Origin: an uncultured Rhodobacter sp.
GTDB lineage: Bacteria > Pseudomonadota > Alphaproteobacteria > Rhodobacterales > Rhodobacteraceae
Reading direction: 5' to 3'
Length of the DNA: 64,000 bases
Assembly (NCBI GenBank): GCA_945952585.1
Contig: CAMFII010000012.1
Location: forward strand, 1-64,000
Part shown: positions 16,938-24,260 of the stretch, in pieces
Numbering within the stretch: the stretch's first letter is position 1
Layout: each line of letters opens with the position of its first letter
The notes under the pieces: model-generated
The model's input: only the letters and a program-made list of their open reading frames with translations
Told to the model about the DNA's origin: nothing
Database searches by the model: none
Made by a program: the position numbers and the translations under genes

Positions 16938-17037
16938 GGCGTCGCTACTAGGGGTCACGGGGGCATCCCGCATGACCCCCTATAGATTGCGGTCCGGTAA
17001 AAAGAAAGTGTGCCGGACGAATTGCCCGCCAAGCGGT

Positions 17038-17631
17038 TCAGGGAAGCCACACCGGCGTCCGGTCGCCCGAAGCAAAGCGCCGCAACACCGCCGGATAAAG
17101 CCGGTGCTCCTCACGCAGGACGCGGGCAGCCAGGGTGTCGGCGGTGTCGCCGGGTTCGACCGGCACCCGCGCCTGTCCAAGGATCGGGCCGTCATCCAGA
17201 ACCGGCGTCACCTCGTGCACCGTGCAGCCCGCCTCGGCATCGCCCGCGTCCAGCGCGCGCTGATGGGTGTGAAGCCCGGGATACTTCGGCAAAAGCGAGG
17301 GATGGATGTTCAGCATCCGCCCCGAGAAGCGATGGACGAAGCCCGGCGTCAGCACCCGCATGAAGCCGGCAAGGCAGATGATGTCGGGCTGGGCCGCCAG
17401 AAGCGGGCGCAGCAACTCGGCCTCGAAGGCGTCACGATCCTTGCCGAAGGGGCGGTGGTCCACCGCCGCGACCGGCACGCCAAGCACCGCCGCCCGGTCA
17501 AGTCCCGCCGCCTGCGGATCGTTCGACAGGACAAGGACCGGCTTTGCGGCATGACCGGGCTGGGCCATGTCCCGCACCAGCGCCAGCATGTTCGAGCCAC
17601 CCCCTGAGATCAGGATGGCGACGCGCTTCAC
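17038..17631 (-). CDS. purN: Phosphoribosylglycinamide formyltransferase
   Basis: GAR transformylase (197 aa), adding a formyl group from 10-formyl-THF in purine synthesis. [13 protein letters not shown] at the N-terminus is the PRPP-amine binding loop. The catalytic Asn-His-Asp set is seen in [17 protein letters not shown] and [11 protein letters not shown]. The start is GTG at 17631, overlapping the purM stop as GTGA, so expression is coupled to purM. The order purM-purN is common across Proteobacteria. Confidence 0.95.
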   Translation of the reverse strand: MKRVAILISGGGSNMLALVRDMAQPGHAAKPVLVLSNDPQAAGLDRAAVLGVPVAAVDHRPFGKDRDAFEAELLRPLLAAQPDIICLAGFMRVLTPGFVHRFSGRMLNIHPSLLPKYPGLHTHQRALDAGDAEAGCTVHEVTPVLDDGPILGQARVPVEPGDTADTLAARVLREEHRLYPAVLRRFASGDRTPVWLP

Positions 17632-18674
17632 AGGAGCTTGCCCTTGTAGGCGACGCCCTGCCCCGGCTGGACGTGGCCAAGGACAGTCACCGTCTCACCC
17701 GCCTGAGTCAGCAGTCCGGCCAGCGCCTCGGCCCGGTCGGCGGCGACGACGGCGATCATGCCGATGCCGCAGTTGAAGGTCTTGAGCAGTTCCGGCTCGC
17801 TGATCCCCGACTGCCCGGCGAGCCAGCGGAAGACCGGCGGAAGTTGCCAGGCGGACAGGTCGATCTCGGCGCCCATCCCCTCGGGCAGGACGCGCGGCAG
17901 GTTCTCGGTCAGGCCGCCGCCAGTGATATGGGCCAGCGCATGGACGCCCCCGGCGCGGATCGCGGCAAGGGCCGGCTTGACGTAAAGCCGCGTCGGCGCC
18001 AGCAGTGCCGCGCCAAGCGAGCCGTCCGAGAAGGGCGAGGCCGCGTCCCAGCCAAGGCCAGACAGTTCAACCACCTTGCGGACAAAGGAATAGCCGTTGG
18101 AATGCACCCCGTCCGAGGCGAGGCCGATGAGCACGTCGCCCGCCACGACACCGCGCGGCAGGTCGGCCCCGCGCTCCATCGCGCCGACCGAGAAGCCGGC
18201 GAGGTCGAAGTCGCCACCATGATACATGCCCGGCATCTCGGCCGTCTCGCCGCCGACCAGCGCACAGCCGGTCGCCGCGCAGGCCCGGGCGATGCCGTCA
18301 ATGATGCGCACGCCCTGGTCGACATCCAGCTTGCCGGTGGCGAAATAGTCGAGGAAGAACAGCGGCTCCGCCCCCTGGCAGACCAGATCGTTCACGCACA
18401 TGGCGACCAGGTCGATGCCGATGGTGTCCACCAGCCCGGTGTCGATCGCGATCTTGAGCTTGGTGCCGACGCCATCGGTCGCCGCGACAAGGATGGGATC
18501 CTTGTAACCCGCCGCCTTCAGGTCAAAGAGCGCGCCGAAGCCGCCGAGGCCAGCCATGGTGCCGGGCCGCTCGGTGCGTTTCGCCGCCGGCTTGATCCGC
18601 TCGACCAGCGTGTTGCCGGCGTCGATATCGACCCCCGCCTGCGCATAGGTCAGCCCCTTGCCCGAAGTCGTCAT
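17628..18674 (-). CDS. purM: Phosphoribosylformylglycinamidine cyclo-ligase (AIR synthase)
   Basis: AIR synthase (348 aa), the ATP-dependent ring-closing step of purine synthesis. [14 protein letters not shown] opens the enzyme. [14 protein letters not shown], the [14 protein letters not shown] loop and [15 protein letters not shown] are the standard nucleotide and substrate elements. Start at 18674 (MTTSGKGL) is where homologues begin; longer in-frame starts lie in the intergenic stretch before the tRNA. First gene of purMN. Confidence 0.96.
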   Translation of the reverse strand: MTTSGKGLTYAQAGVDIDAGNTLVERIKPAAKRTERPGTMAGLGGFGALFDLKAAGYKDPILVAATDGVGTKLKIAIDTGLVDTIGIDLVAMCVNDLVCQGAEPLFFLDYFATGKLDVDQGVRIIDGIARACAATGCALVGGETAEMPGMYHGGDFDLAGFSVGAMERGADLPRGVVAGDVLIGLASDGVHSNGYSFVRKVVELSGLGWDAASPFSDGSLGAALLAPTRLYVKPALAAIRAGGVHALAHITGGGLTENLPRVLPEGMGAEIDLSAWQLPPVFRWLAGQSGISEPELLKTFNCGIGMIAVVAADRAEALAGLLTQAGETVTVLGHVQPGQGVAYKGKLL

Positions 18675-18801
18675 GGCCCACCCCCGTTGCCGATCTGCCG
18701 CCGCCCGCATAGACGATCGCGCGCGCAGGCGCAACGCGCCCCCGGCAGGCAAAATCTCCTCAAGCGACCGGACGACGCGCCAGACTGGGGATAAGCGAGG
18801 C

Positions 18802-18877
18802 TGGTAGGCCCGGAGGGACTCGAACCCCCAACCAAGGCGTTATGAGCGCCCTGCTCTAACCATTGAGCTACAGGCCC
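18802..18877 (-). tRNA. tRNA-Ile2 (CAU anticodon, lysidine type)
   Basis: 76-nt cloverleaf with CCA encoded. Anticodon loop CTCATAA gives CAU. The acceptor stem has a G1-U72 pair. The D-loop and variable region (GGTTAGAGCAGG, CTTGGT) look like tRNA-Ile2 rather than elongator tRNA-Met, so C34 would be changed to lysidine to read AUA. Confidence 0.9.
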
Positions 18878-18890
18878 GAAGCTCGGCTCC

Positions 18891-18919
18891 GGCTTACGCA
18901 TTGCTCAGGCAGGGGTCAA
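18891..18919 (-). promoter_or_regulatory. Sigma70-type promoter of tRNA-Ile2
   Basis: TTGACC (18919-18914), 17-nt spacer, TAAGCC (18896-18891), ending 13 nt before the tRNA 5' end. Confidence 0.65.
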
Positions 18920-18967
18920 GCACTGCGGCATGCAGACGGAAGTTGCTCAAGCATTTGGAGGTCTTAG

Positions 18968-19044
18968 TGGTACAGCCTCCCCGGCTCGAACGGGGGACCC
19001 CCAGATCCACAATCTGGTGCTCTAACCAACTGAGCTAAGGCTGC
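18968..19044 (-). tRNA. tRNA-His (GUG)
   Basis: 77-nt cloverleaf with encoded CCA. Anticodon loop TTGTGGA gives GUG. Acceptor GCAGCCT pairs with AGGCTGT (G1-U72). The base before position 1 is T, so no G-1 is encoded, and the discriminator is A, the known alphaproteobacterial departure from the usual tRNA-His identity. Confidence 0.95.
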
Positions 19045-19054
19045 ACTGGGCGGC

Positions 19055-19083
19055 GATTTAGCCCCGGCGCGCGGGGAATGCAA
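19055..19083 (-). promoter_or_regulatory. Sigma70-type promoter of tRNA-His
   Basis: TTGCAT (19083-19078), 17-nt GC-rich spacer, TAAATC (19060-19055), 11 nt before the tRNA 5' end. Confidence 0.65.
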
Positions 19084-19195
19084 GACTTGCTTTGTGCGGA
19101 AAACCCGACTTGCGAAACGCGGGCCGCGGACAGGGGGCTTGCGCGATCGGAACCGGCGGGCTAGGCGCTTGAGGAACCGGCAGCGGAGGGCAGAC

Positions 19196-19429
19196 ATGGG
19201 CATCGACAAGCAAAGCGACATCGCGGCGAATCTTCAGATCGGCCCGACCAGCCTTGGCATGGTGCGCATCTATATCGAGGCCGAAGGCGTGGAACTTCCG
19301 CTCGACTTCGATCCCGAAGAGGCCGAGGAAATCGCCGAGGAACTTCTCGCCGCCGCCGAACGTGCGCGGGCGATGGGCCAGCAGCCCCAGGGCGGCAAGC
19401 CTAAAGCCCCGAAAGGCCGGAAGGGCTAA
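19196..19429 (+). CDS. Small DUF6324-type protein
   Basis: 77-aa acidic cytosolic protein. After SDIAANLQIGPTSLGMVRIYIEAEGVELPL comes a helix rich in Glu and Ala (DFDPEEAEEIAEELLAAAERA), then a basic Lys/Pro/Gly tail. I recognise it as a small protein common next to tRNA-His/mmcB in Rhodobacteraceae, and probably DUF6324; its function is unknown. GGAGGG lies 6 nt before the ATG. Its 3' end overlaps the end of the convergent mmcB gene by 29 bp. Confidence 0.75.
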   Translation: MGIDKQSDIAANLQIGPTSLGMVRIYIEAEGVELPLDFDPEEAEEIAEELLAAAERARAMGQQPQGGKPKAPKGRKG

Positions 19430-19874
19430 GTCCGGGGTCGCGCAGCGCCTGCAGGCGCAGGGCGGCGTGGCGGGCAAACTTCTGCACCAGCATCTTGCGC
19501 CGAGCCCCGGCCAGAGGCGTCTCGGGTCCCATGCGAAGGATCTCGGCATCATAGCCATCGGCCAGGATCAGGCCGGTGCCATCGGGCAGCAGCTCGGTCG
19601 GGAAGTCGGCGTCCACCGCCCAGAAGAAGCGGTCGCACCAATCGAGATAGCCCTGCCATTTCCGGTCGGTCAGGAAATCGGAGCGGCTCGACTTGCACTC
19701 GACCACCCAGACCTCGCCCTTCGGTCCAAGCGCCATGACGTCGACGCGAAGACCAGGCGTTGGCACAACCTCTTCCAGCGTCACGAAATCATGACCCAGA
19801 AGGTGGCGGCAGACCCCCCGGGCCAAAAGCTGGCCGGGCATCAGGCGCGGAGCAAGGTCGGGCGCAAGGGTCAT
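19401..19874 (-). CDS. mmcB: DNA repair protein MmcB
   Basis: 157-aa MmcB-family protein with a PD-(D/E)xK-like nuclease core: LRVDVMALGPKGEVWVVECKSS supplies the Asp and the ExK pair, and YLDWCDRFFWAVD follows. In Caulobacter mmcB is SOS-induced and contributes to mitomycin C resistance. A LexA-type repeat lies 11 nt upstream here, matching that regulation. Start is ATG at 19874; no Shine-Dalgarno is visible and the promoter position implies a leaderless or nearly leaderless message. Divergent from the putative 6S RNA gene. Confidence 0.9.
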   Translation of the reverse strand: MTLAPDLAPRLMPGQLLARGVCRHLLGHDFVTLEEVVPTPGLRVDVMALGPKGEVWVVECKSSRSDFLTDRKWQGYLDWCDRFFWAVDADFPTELLPDGTGLILADGYDAEILRMGPETPLAGARRKMLVQKFARHAALRLQALRDPGLSPSGLSGL

Positions 19875-19878
19875 GAGC

Positions 19879-19909
19879 AAGATATGAACGAAAGATGAAC
19901 ATCGCGCAA
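19879..19909 (-). promoter_or_regulatory. mmcB promoter with LexA (SOS) box
   Basis: Direct repeat GAAC-N7-GAAC (19886-19889, 19897-19900) on the plus strand, the GTTC-N7-GTTC LexA operator toward mmcB. It lies between a -35 TTGCGC (19909-19904) and a -10 around CATATCTT (19886-19879). The -35 is the mirror image of the -35 used by the divergent RNA gene, with three bases between the inverted CGCGCAA/TTGCGCG arms. Confidence 0.82.
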
Positions 19910-19912
19910 GAC

Positions 19913-19941
19913 TTGCGCGAGGCCGGGGGGTGGCCTATCTC
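19913..19941 (+). promoter_or_regulatory. Promoter of the putative 6S RNA gene
   Basis: TTGCGC (19913-19918), 17-nt spacer, TATCTC (19936-19941). The same -35, spacer and GCCTA start of the -10 region occur at both tRNA-Glu genes in this window. Confidence 0.65.
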
Positions 19942-19945
19942 TTGG

Positions 19946-20113
19946 AACGGCGGGTTCTGCCCCTCTCGTGCGAGGCTCATTTTCCAGTGGCCGATAAGCA
20001 CTTCCGAGGGAGCTGGCTCTGCCAGGATCCTGGTCCTGGTATCTGGCGCCCACCTGGTCAACCAGGCTCTCGGGAAAACTCACGTCTCCACGGCTGCCGC
20101 GGTTCCCGCCACT
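19946..20113 (+). ncRNA. ssrS: Probable 6S RNA
   Basis: About 168-nt untranslated transcript unit with a stable-RNA promoter in front. The ends pair: GGCGGG (19949-19954) with CCCGCC (20105-20110), continued by TCTGC with GCGG after a TT/TT internal loop. A long apical arm forms from CCGAGGGAGCTGG and CCAGGCTCTCGG, leaving a large central bubble, which is the layout of 6S RNA, the sigma70-holoenzyme-binding regulator. The 3' half (CACCTGG-TCA-ACCAGG, then CACGGCTGCCGCGG) resembles 6S RNAs I know. Exact ends are estimates; called from structure by eye, not a covariance search. Confidence 0.65.
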
Positions 20114-20135
20114 TACCGCCGCCCGAAAATCAAAA

Positions 20136-20153
20136 GGCCCGCCAAGGCGGGCC
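20136..20153. terminator. Terminator between the RNA gene and the convergent membrane-protein gene
   Basis: Perfect 8-bp hairpin GGCCCGCC-aa-GGCGGGCC. On the minus strand it is followed by TTTTGATTTT, a classic terminator for the gene ending at 20183. On the plus strand it can also end the 6S-like transcript. Confidence 0.8.
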
Positions 20154-20182
20154 CAGACCTGTTCCGTTTTGGACAGATCGTC

Positions 20183-20512
20183 TCAGCGCTTGCGCATCAG
20201 CATCGTGCGGGCTGATTTCGCTTCGGCGGTGACACGCACCGGCACAGGAACCGAAGAGCGCATCGGGCGGCCGCCGCGGGGGCCATCGTCCTTCTCGGCC
20301 ATCTGCATCACCGCGATGGCGAACTGAACGCCGGCGAAAACGATCCCGTTCGAGATGACCATCATCAGGAAGGCGAGCCAGCCCATTTCGGTCTCGAGCA
20401 CAAGATGACCCAAGTTCGCCACGTTGAACCATACCAAGGCCGAGACAAAGCCCAAGGCAAGGGCAAAGCCAATGGCGACGTTGACGATGTAGAGGCGGAT
20501 CAGCTTGGGCAT
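20183..20512 (-). CDS. Small inner-membrane protein of unknown function
   Basis: 109-aa protein with two clear hydrophobic segments (YIVNVAIGFALALGFVSALVW and WLAFLMMVISNGIVFAGVQFA) and a basic Arg/Pro/Lys C-terminal tail predicted cytoplasmic. AAGGGAG lies about 8 nt before the chosen ATG at 20512; the frame is open further upstream to 20611, but that stretch is AT-rich and looks like leader. No family recognised. Membrane proteins near 6S RNA genes are known in Rhodobacter, though there the gene follows the RNA, whereas here the two converge. Confidence 0.72.
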   Translation of the reverse strand: MPKLIRLYIVNVAIGFALALGFVSALVWFNVANLGHLVLETEMGWLAFLMMVISNGIVFAGVQFAIAVMQMAEKDDGPRGGRPMRSSVPVPVRVTAEAKSARTMLMRKR

Positions 20513-20690
20513 TCGTGCAGCTCCCTTAGACACGTCAAACATACTACTGCTTCTGCATGTTACCAGAGCAAAGAGCATCACAATTTGTCGCATGTTAGGC
20601 AACATCTTCACGACATTTTATTACCCTGACGGAGAAGGTTCATGTTTTCAATGAGATTCCGTCGCATCGGGCGGTACGAACAAATAGTTG

Positions 20691-20716
20691 CGCCGCAGAA
20701 ATTTCTTGCTGCGGCG
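20691..20716 (-). terminator. Terminator hairpin after nusB
   Basis: Perfect 8-bp stem CGCCGCAG / CTGCGGCG with a 10-nt A/T-rich loop, 35 nt beyond the nusB stop (minus strand). The following bases include ATTTGTT but no strict T-run. Confidence 0.6.
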
Positions 20717-20750
20717 TGCCGAATTGCAGGTTTTTCGGGCAGAGCCCCCG

Positions 20751-21212
20751 TCAGAAAGCGTCGGGCCGCGCCTCGCGGGCCATGTGGTCGAGCACGGCAT
20801 TGACGAATTTCGGCTCCTTCCCGTCGGGGAAGAAGGCCTTGGCGATGTCGACGAATTCGGTGATGACGACCTTCGGAGGCGTGCCACCATCCAGCATCTC
20901 GCCGCCGGCGGCGCGGAACAGCGCCCGCAGAACCGGGTCGATCCGGTCGATCGGCCATTTCGCCACCAGCGCCCGGTCGGTCATCTGGTCGATCTTCGCC
21001 TGCCAGTTCACCGCCTGATCGACGAGCTTGCGGAAGTGGTCGACATCGCCTTCGACCATCTCATCCTCTTCGTAGACGGCGCCAAAGCGGTGCGTCTCGA
21101 ACTCGCGGGTCACCGCCTCGACCGTCTGGCCCGAGGCTTCCATCTGGAACAGCGCCTGCACGGCATAAAGCCGGGCCGCGGATTTCATCTGGCGGCGGTC
21201 GGGCTTGGTCAT
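20751..21212 (-). CDS. nusB: Transcription antitermination factor NusB
   Basis: NusB (153 aa), the RNA-binding partner of NusE in rRNA antitermination. The all-helical core begins MKSAARLYAVQALFQME. The RIDPVLRALFRAAGGEML helix and KVVITEFVDIAKAFF near the C-terminus are family signatures. Start ATG at 21212 overlaps the ribH stop as ATGA. Last gene of the ribE-(unknown)-ribB-ribH-nusB unit, the usual Proteobacterial ribH-nusB order. Confidence 0.96.
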   Translation of the reverse strand: MTKPDRRQMKSAARLYAVQALFQMEASGQTVEAVTREFETHRFGAVYEEDEMVEGDVDHFRKLVDQAVNWQAKIDQMTDRALVAKWPIDRIDPVLRALFRAAGGEMLDGGTPPKVVITEFVDIAKAFFPDGKEPKFVNAVLDHMAREARPDAF

Positions 21213-21724
21213 TGCACGGCACCCGCAGGGCGGAAGCCGATCCCTTTCGTCGTGCCGGCCCATTTGCGGGCGAGAGCGATCAGGTGCAACGCCGCGGCGG
21301 CAGCGCCGCCGCCCTTGTCCTGTCCGTTCGGATCGGCGCGAACCTCGGCCTGGGTCCGGTTCTCGACGGTAAGGATGCCATTGCCGATGCAGGCGCCCTG
21401 CAGTCCGAGCAGGGACAGGGCGCGCGAGCTGTCGTTGCACACGGTGTCGTAATGGGTCGTCTCGCCACGGATCACGCAGCCAAGGGCGACGTAGCCGTCA
21501 TACTTGGCCATCCGCTCGGCCATCGCGACGGCCGTCGGCACCTCGAGCGCACCCGGCACCTCGACCAGATCGACCTCGGCCCCTGCCTTGGCCGCCGTGG
21601 CCCGCGCCCCGGCGATCAGGTTGTCGGCGATGTCGCGGTAATAGGGCGCGACGACGATCAGCAGCTTCACCGGCTTGTCGAAGCTCGGCAGTGGCAGGGT
21701 GTAGTGGCTTTCGGTGCCGGCCAT
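21209..21724 (-). CDS. ribH: 6,7-dimethyl-8-ribityllumazine synthase
   Basis: Lumazine synthase (171 aa), condensing the C4 phosphate with the pyrimidinedione in riboflavin synthesis. Motifs are present in order: VVAPYYRDIADNL, EVPGALEVPTAV, ALGCVIRGETTHYD (catalytic His region) and NGILTVENRTQAEVRA. A short Gly/Ala-rich insertion (DKGGGAAAAALHL) is normal. It sits 3 nt after ribB and overlaps nusB. Confidence 0.96.
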   Translation of the reverse strand: MAGTESHYTLPLPSFDKPVKLLIVVAPYYRDIADNLIAGARATAAKAGAEVDLVEVPGALEVPTAVAMAERMAKYDGYVALGCVIRGETTHYDTVCNDSSRALSLLGLQGACIGNGILTVENRTQAEVRADPNGQDKGGGAAAAALHLIALARKWAGTTKGIGFRPAGAVQ

Positions 21725-21727
21725 GGC

Positions 21728-22834
21728 TTACGCCTCCGGAATTGGGCGCGTGCCCGTGATGTTCAGGCCATAGCCCTCAAGCCCGATGACCTTGGGGGCC
21801 TGCGAATTGGTGACCAGCGTAATGTCGGCCAGCCCGAGCGAGGAGAGGATCTGCGCCCCGACCCCATATTGGCGCAGCGTCTGGGGCGAGGCTTCGCCAT
21901 CGGCCACCAGCTTCATCGTCACGTCACGCAAGAGGACAACGACGCCGCGCCCCTCTTCCGCGATCACCCGCATCGCGCCGTGCAGGTCATGGGACGTGCT
22001 ATTGCCGATGCCCAGCACGTCTTCCAGCGGGTTCAGGGCATGCATGCGCACCAGCACCGGGGCCGGAGTGGTGATGTCGCCCTTGGTCAGCACGATGTGC
22101 TCTGCGCCCTGGATCTGGTCCGAGAACACCCGCATCAGCCAGTCGCCGCCATGGATCGACCGCACCGACTTCACGTTGGTCTCGGAGACGAGGTTGTCGT
22201 GGCGGCGGCGATAGGCGATCAGGTCCGAGATCGTCCCGATCTTGATGTTGTGCTTCTGGCCGAAGGCGATCAGGTCGGGCAGCCGGGCCATGGTGCCGTC
22301 GTCGTTCATCACCTCGCAGATCACGCCCGAGGGGTTCAGCCCCGCCAGACGCGAGACATCGACGGCCGCCTCGGTATGACCGGCCCGCATCAGAACTCCG
22401 CCATCCCGCGCGCGCAGGGGAAAGACATGCCCGGGCGAGGCGATGTCGGCCGGGCCCTTCGTCGGGTCGATGGCGACGGCGACGGTGCGGGCGCGGTCGG
22501 CGGCCGAGATGCCGGTCGACACGCCTTCACGGGCCTCGATCGAGAGCGTGAAAGCGGTTTCGTGCCGGCTGGAATTCTTCGGGCTCATCAGCGGCAGGCC
22601 GAGCGCATCGATCCGCTCGCCGGGAAGCGCCAGGCAGATCAGGCCACGGCCATGCGTGGCCATGAAGTTGATATCCGCGGGCGTGCACATCTGCGCCGGA
22701 ATGATGATGTCGCCCTCGTTTTCGCGATCCTCGTGATCGACAAGAATGTACATCTTGCCGTTGCGGGCATCCTCGATGATTTCCTCGATGGAGGAGATCG
22801 CACCGGAAAATTCGCTATCAGCCTTGGCCGTCAT
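21728..22834 (-). CDS. ribB: DHBP synthase RibB with degenerate RibA-like domain
   Basis: 368-aa protein whose N-terminal 205 residues are a complete 3,4-dihydroxy-2-butanone-4-phosphate synthase: YILVDHEDRENEGDIIIPA, FMATHGRGLICLAL, and RAGHTEAAVDV. The C-terminal half has the overall order of a GTP cyclohydrolase II but lacks its three zinc cysteines and the RQEGRGIG catalytic stretch. Where RibA has a Cys-rich loop, this has VRMHALNPLEDVLG. It does retain YGVGAQILSSLG and VIGLEGYGLNI. So it should make only the four-carbon unit; a true GTP cyclohydrolase II must be encoded elsewhere. GGGGGAAA precedes the ATG. Confidence 0.93.
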   Translation of the reverse strand: MTAKADSEFSGAISSIEEIIEDARNGKMYILVDHEDRENEGDIIIPAQMCTPADINFMATHGRGLICLALPGERIDALGLPLMSPKNSSRHETAFTLSIEAREGVSTGISAADRARTVAVAIDPTKGPADIASPGHVFPLRARDGGVLMRAGHTEAAVDVSRLAGLNPSGVICEVMNDDGTMARLPDLIAFGQKHNIKIGTISDLIAYRRRHDNLVSETNVKSVRSIHGGDWLMRVFSDQIQGAEHIVLTKGDITTPAPVLVRMHALNPLEDVLGIGNSTSHDLHGAMRVIAEEGRGVVVLLRDVTMKLVADGEASPQTLRQYGVGAQILSSLGLADITLVTNSQAPKVIGLEGYGLNITGTRPIPEA

Positions 22835-22920
22835 GGTTTCCCCCAGGATTTGCGCGTCCGAATATCCCGCCGCGCCGCCAAAGGCCAGAGGAACCGGGTG
22901 CGAGACTGCACAGGCCCTGT

Positions 22921-23493
22921 TCAGCGAGCCGCCGAGACCGGGGCAAAGTAACGCTCGGCCGGCAGGTATCCCGCGAGCCTGCCGGCGACGCTCCAGTCCC
23001 GTTCCAGCGACATATCGCCGATCAGCACGACGCCGTCGCGGGGAAAACCCTTGTGGGCCGCGGCGACTGCCTCGCGCAGCGCGGAAAACGGCGCAAGGGG
23101 GTAAGGCGCCGGATGGGCGCGGTCGAGCAGCCCCTGCCCCGCCTGCAGCGCCGCTTCGGGGCTCAGACGGCCCTGGACCACCGCGATGCGACCGCATTGG
23201 CTCAGCGATGCCAGGCGGGCCTGCCGATCCTCGGGCAAGGCGGGAAGCGGCGGCATCAGCCGCAGCGCGTTCGAGGAAAACAGGAACGCCACCACGTCAT
23301 GCCCGCTCGCCGCACGGACCGAGGCGTAAGTGCGGTAGTCGAGGCCAAGCTCGGCCGCGCGCTTGACCCGCAGGCGCACGACCTCGATCGGCAGATGGGG
23401 CAGCAGGCTTTCCCGGGCCTGGCGCCAGCAGTGCCGCCGCCAGCCCTCGCCGCCCTCCATCGTCGGGCCGCCGTTATGGCCCGGGCCGGTCAT
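22921..23493 (-). CDS. Unknown protein inside the riboflavin operon
   Basis: 190-aa protein starting MTGPGHNGGP. An N-terminal helical part follows, with WRQARESLLPHLPIEVVRLRVKRAAELGLDYRTYASV and SGHDVVAFLFSSNAL. The second half (RIAVVQGRLSPEAAL, DGVVLIGDMSLERDW) is small alpha/beta. The start overlaps the ribE stop as ATGA, so it is co-translated with riboflavin synthase. The GHNGGPTME opening recurs in many alphaproteobacterial proteins of unrelated function. No family name can be given. Its fixed place between ribE and ribB argues for a real gene. Confidence 0.75.
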   Translation of the reverse strand: MTGPGHNGGPTMEGGEGWRRHCWRQARESLLPHLPIEVVRLRVKRAAELGLDYRTYASVRAASGHDVVAFLFSSNALRLMPPLPALPEDRQARLASLSQCGRIAVVQGRLSPEAALQAGQGLLDRAHPAPYPLAPFSALREAVAAAHKGFPRDGVVLIGDMSLERDWSVAGRLAGYLPAERYFAPVSAAR

Positions 23494-24089
23494 GCATTCC
23501 ACTCGCGCAGGCGGGCGACGTAGCGGGCCATGGTATCAACTTCGAGGTTGACGACCTGCCCTTCATGCACCGTGCCCCAGGTGGTGTGGGTCTGGGTATG
23601 GGGGATGAAGTTAATGCCGAAATCCGCGCCGTTGACCTCGTTCACGGTCAGCGAGGTCCCGTTCAACGCGATAGACCCCTTCTGTGCGATGAACCCGGCA
23701 AGCTGCAGCGGCGCGCGGAAGGTGACGCGGAGGCTGTCGCCCTCGGGCATGACCGAGACGACCTGGGCCATGCCGTCGACATGGCCGGAGACGATGTGCC
23801 CGCCCAGCTCGTCGCCCACCTTCAGCGCGCGTTCAAGATTGACCCGATGTCCGGCGACCCAGCTGCCAAGCGTCGTCTTCGACAGCGTCTCGGCGGACAC
23901 ATCGACATCGAACCAGTTCTGCGGCTGCGAACCCGTGGCGATCACCGTCAGGCAGACACCGTCGCAAGCGATAGAAGCGCCGATATCGATTCTCTCGACA
24001 TCGTAGTGCGTCGCAATCCTGACGCGCAGGTCTCCCCTCTGCTCAACCGAAAGGACATGTCCGACGTCGCTGATGATCCCGGTGAACAC
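23490..24089 (-). CDS. ribE: Riboflavin synthase alpha chain
   Basis: Riboflavin synthase (199 aa), dismutating two lumazines to riboflavin. It has the two tandem lumazine-binding barrels, starting at FTGIISDVGHV and near HIVSGHVDGMAQV. The CDGVCLTV loop in the first repeat matches NGTSLTVNEV in the second. The start is GTG at 24089, set by an excellent GGAGGGG 5 nt upstream. A short palindrome (24110-24123) lies in the leader. Downstream overlap with the unknown gene is ATGA. Confidence 0.95.
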   Translation of the reverse strand: MFTGIISDVGHVLSVEQRGDLRVRIATHYDVERIDIGASIACDGVCLTVIATGSQPQNWFDVDVSAETLSKTTLGSWVAGHRVNLERALKVGDELGGHIVSGHVDGMAQVVSVMPEGDSLRVTFRAPLQLAGFIAQKGSIALNGTSLTVNEVNGADFGINFIPHTQTHTTWGTVHEGQVVNLEVDTMARYVARLREWNA

Positions 24090-24260
24090 AGATCCCCTCC
24101 TGTCTTTGGGTCGATGAATCGACGTATCCCCGCCAATCCGCCCATTCAAGCCCGCGATTTGGCGTGAAGCTGCTGTAATTTCGCCAAGTCTCAGAATAAC
24201 TGTTTACCAAGGATCAGACTTTCCGCGCCAGAACGGAAGACAGGTCATTTCGGAACGAGC

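Noticed and set aside
19895-20215. Small plus-strand reading frames across the 6S-like RNA region
   Set aside because: They lack ribosome sites and protein character, and they overlap a well-paired RNA structure with its own promoter.
24090-24260. FMN riboswitch before ribE
   Set aside because: I looked for the conserved AGGAT...GCCC blocks of the RFN element here and before nrdR-ribD and ribB and did not see them.
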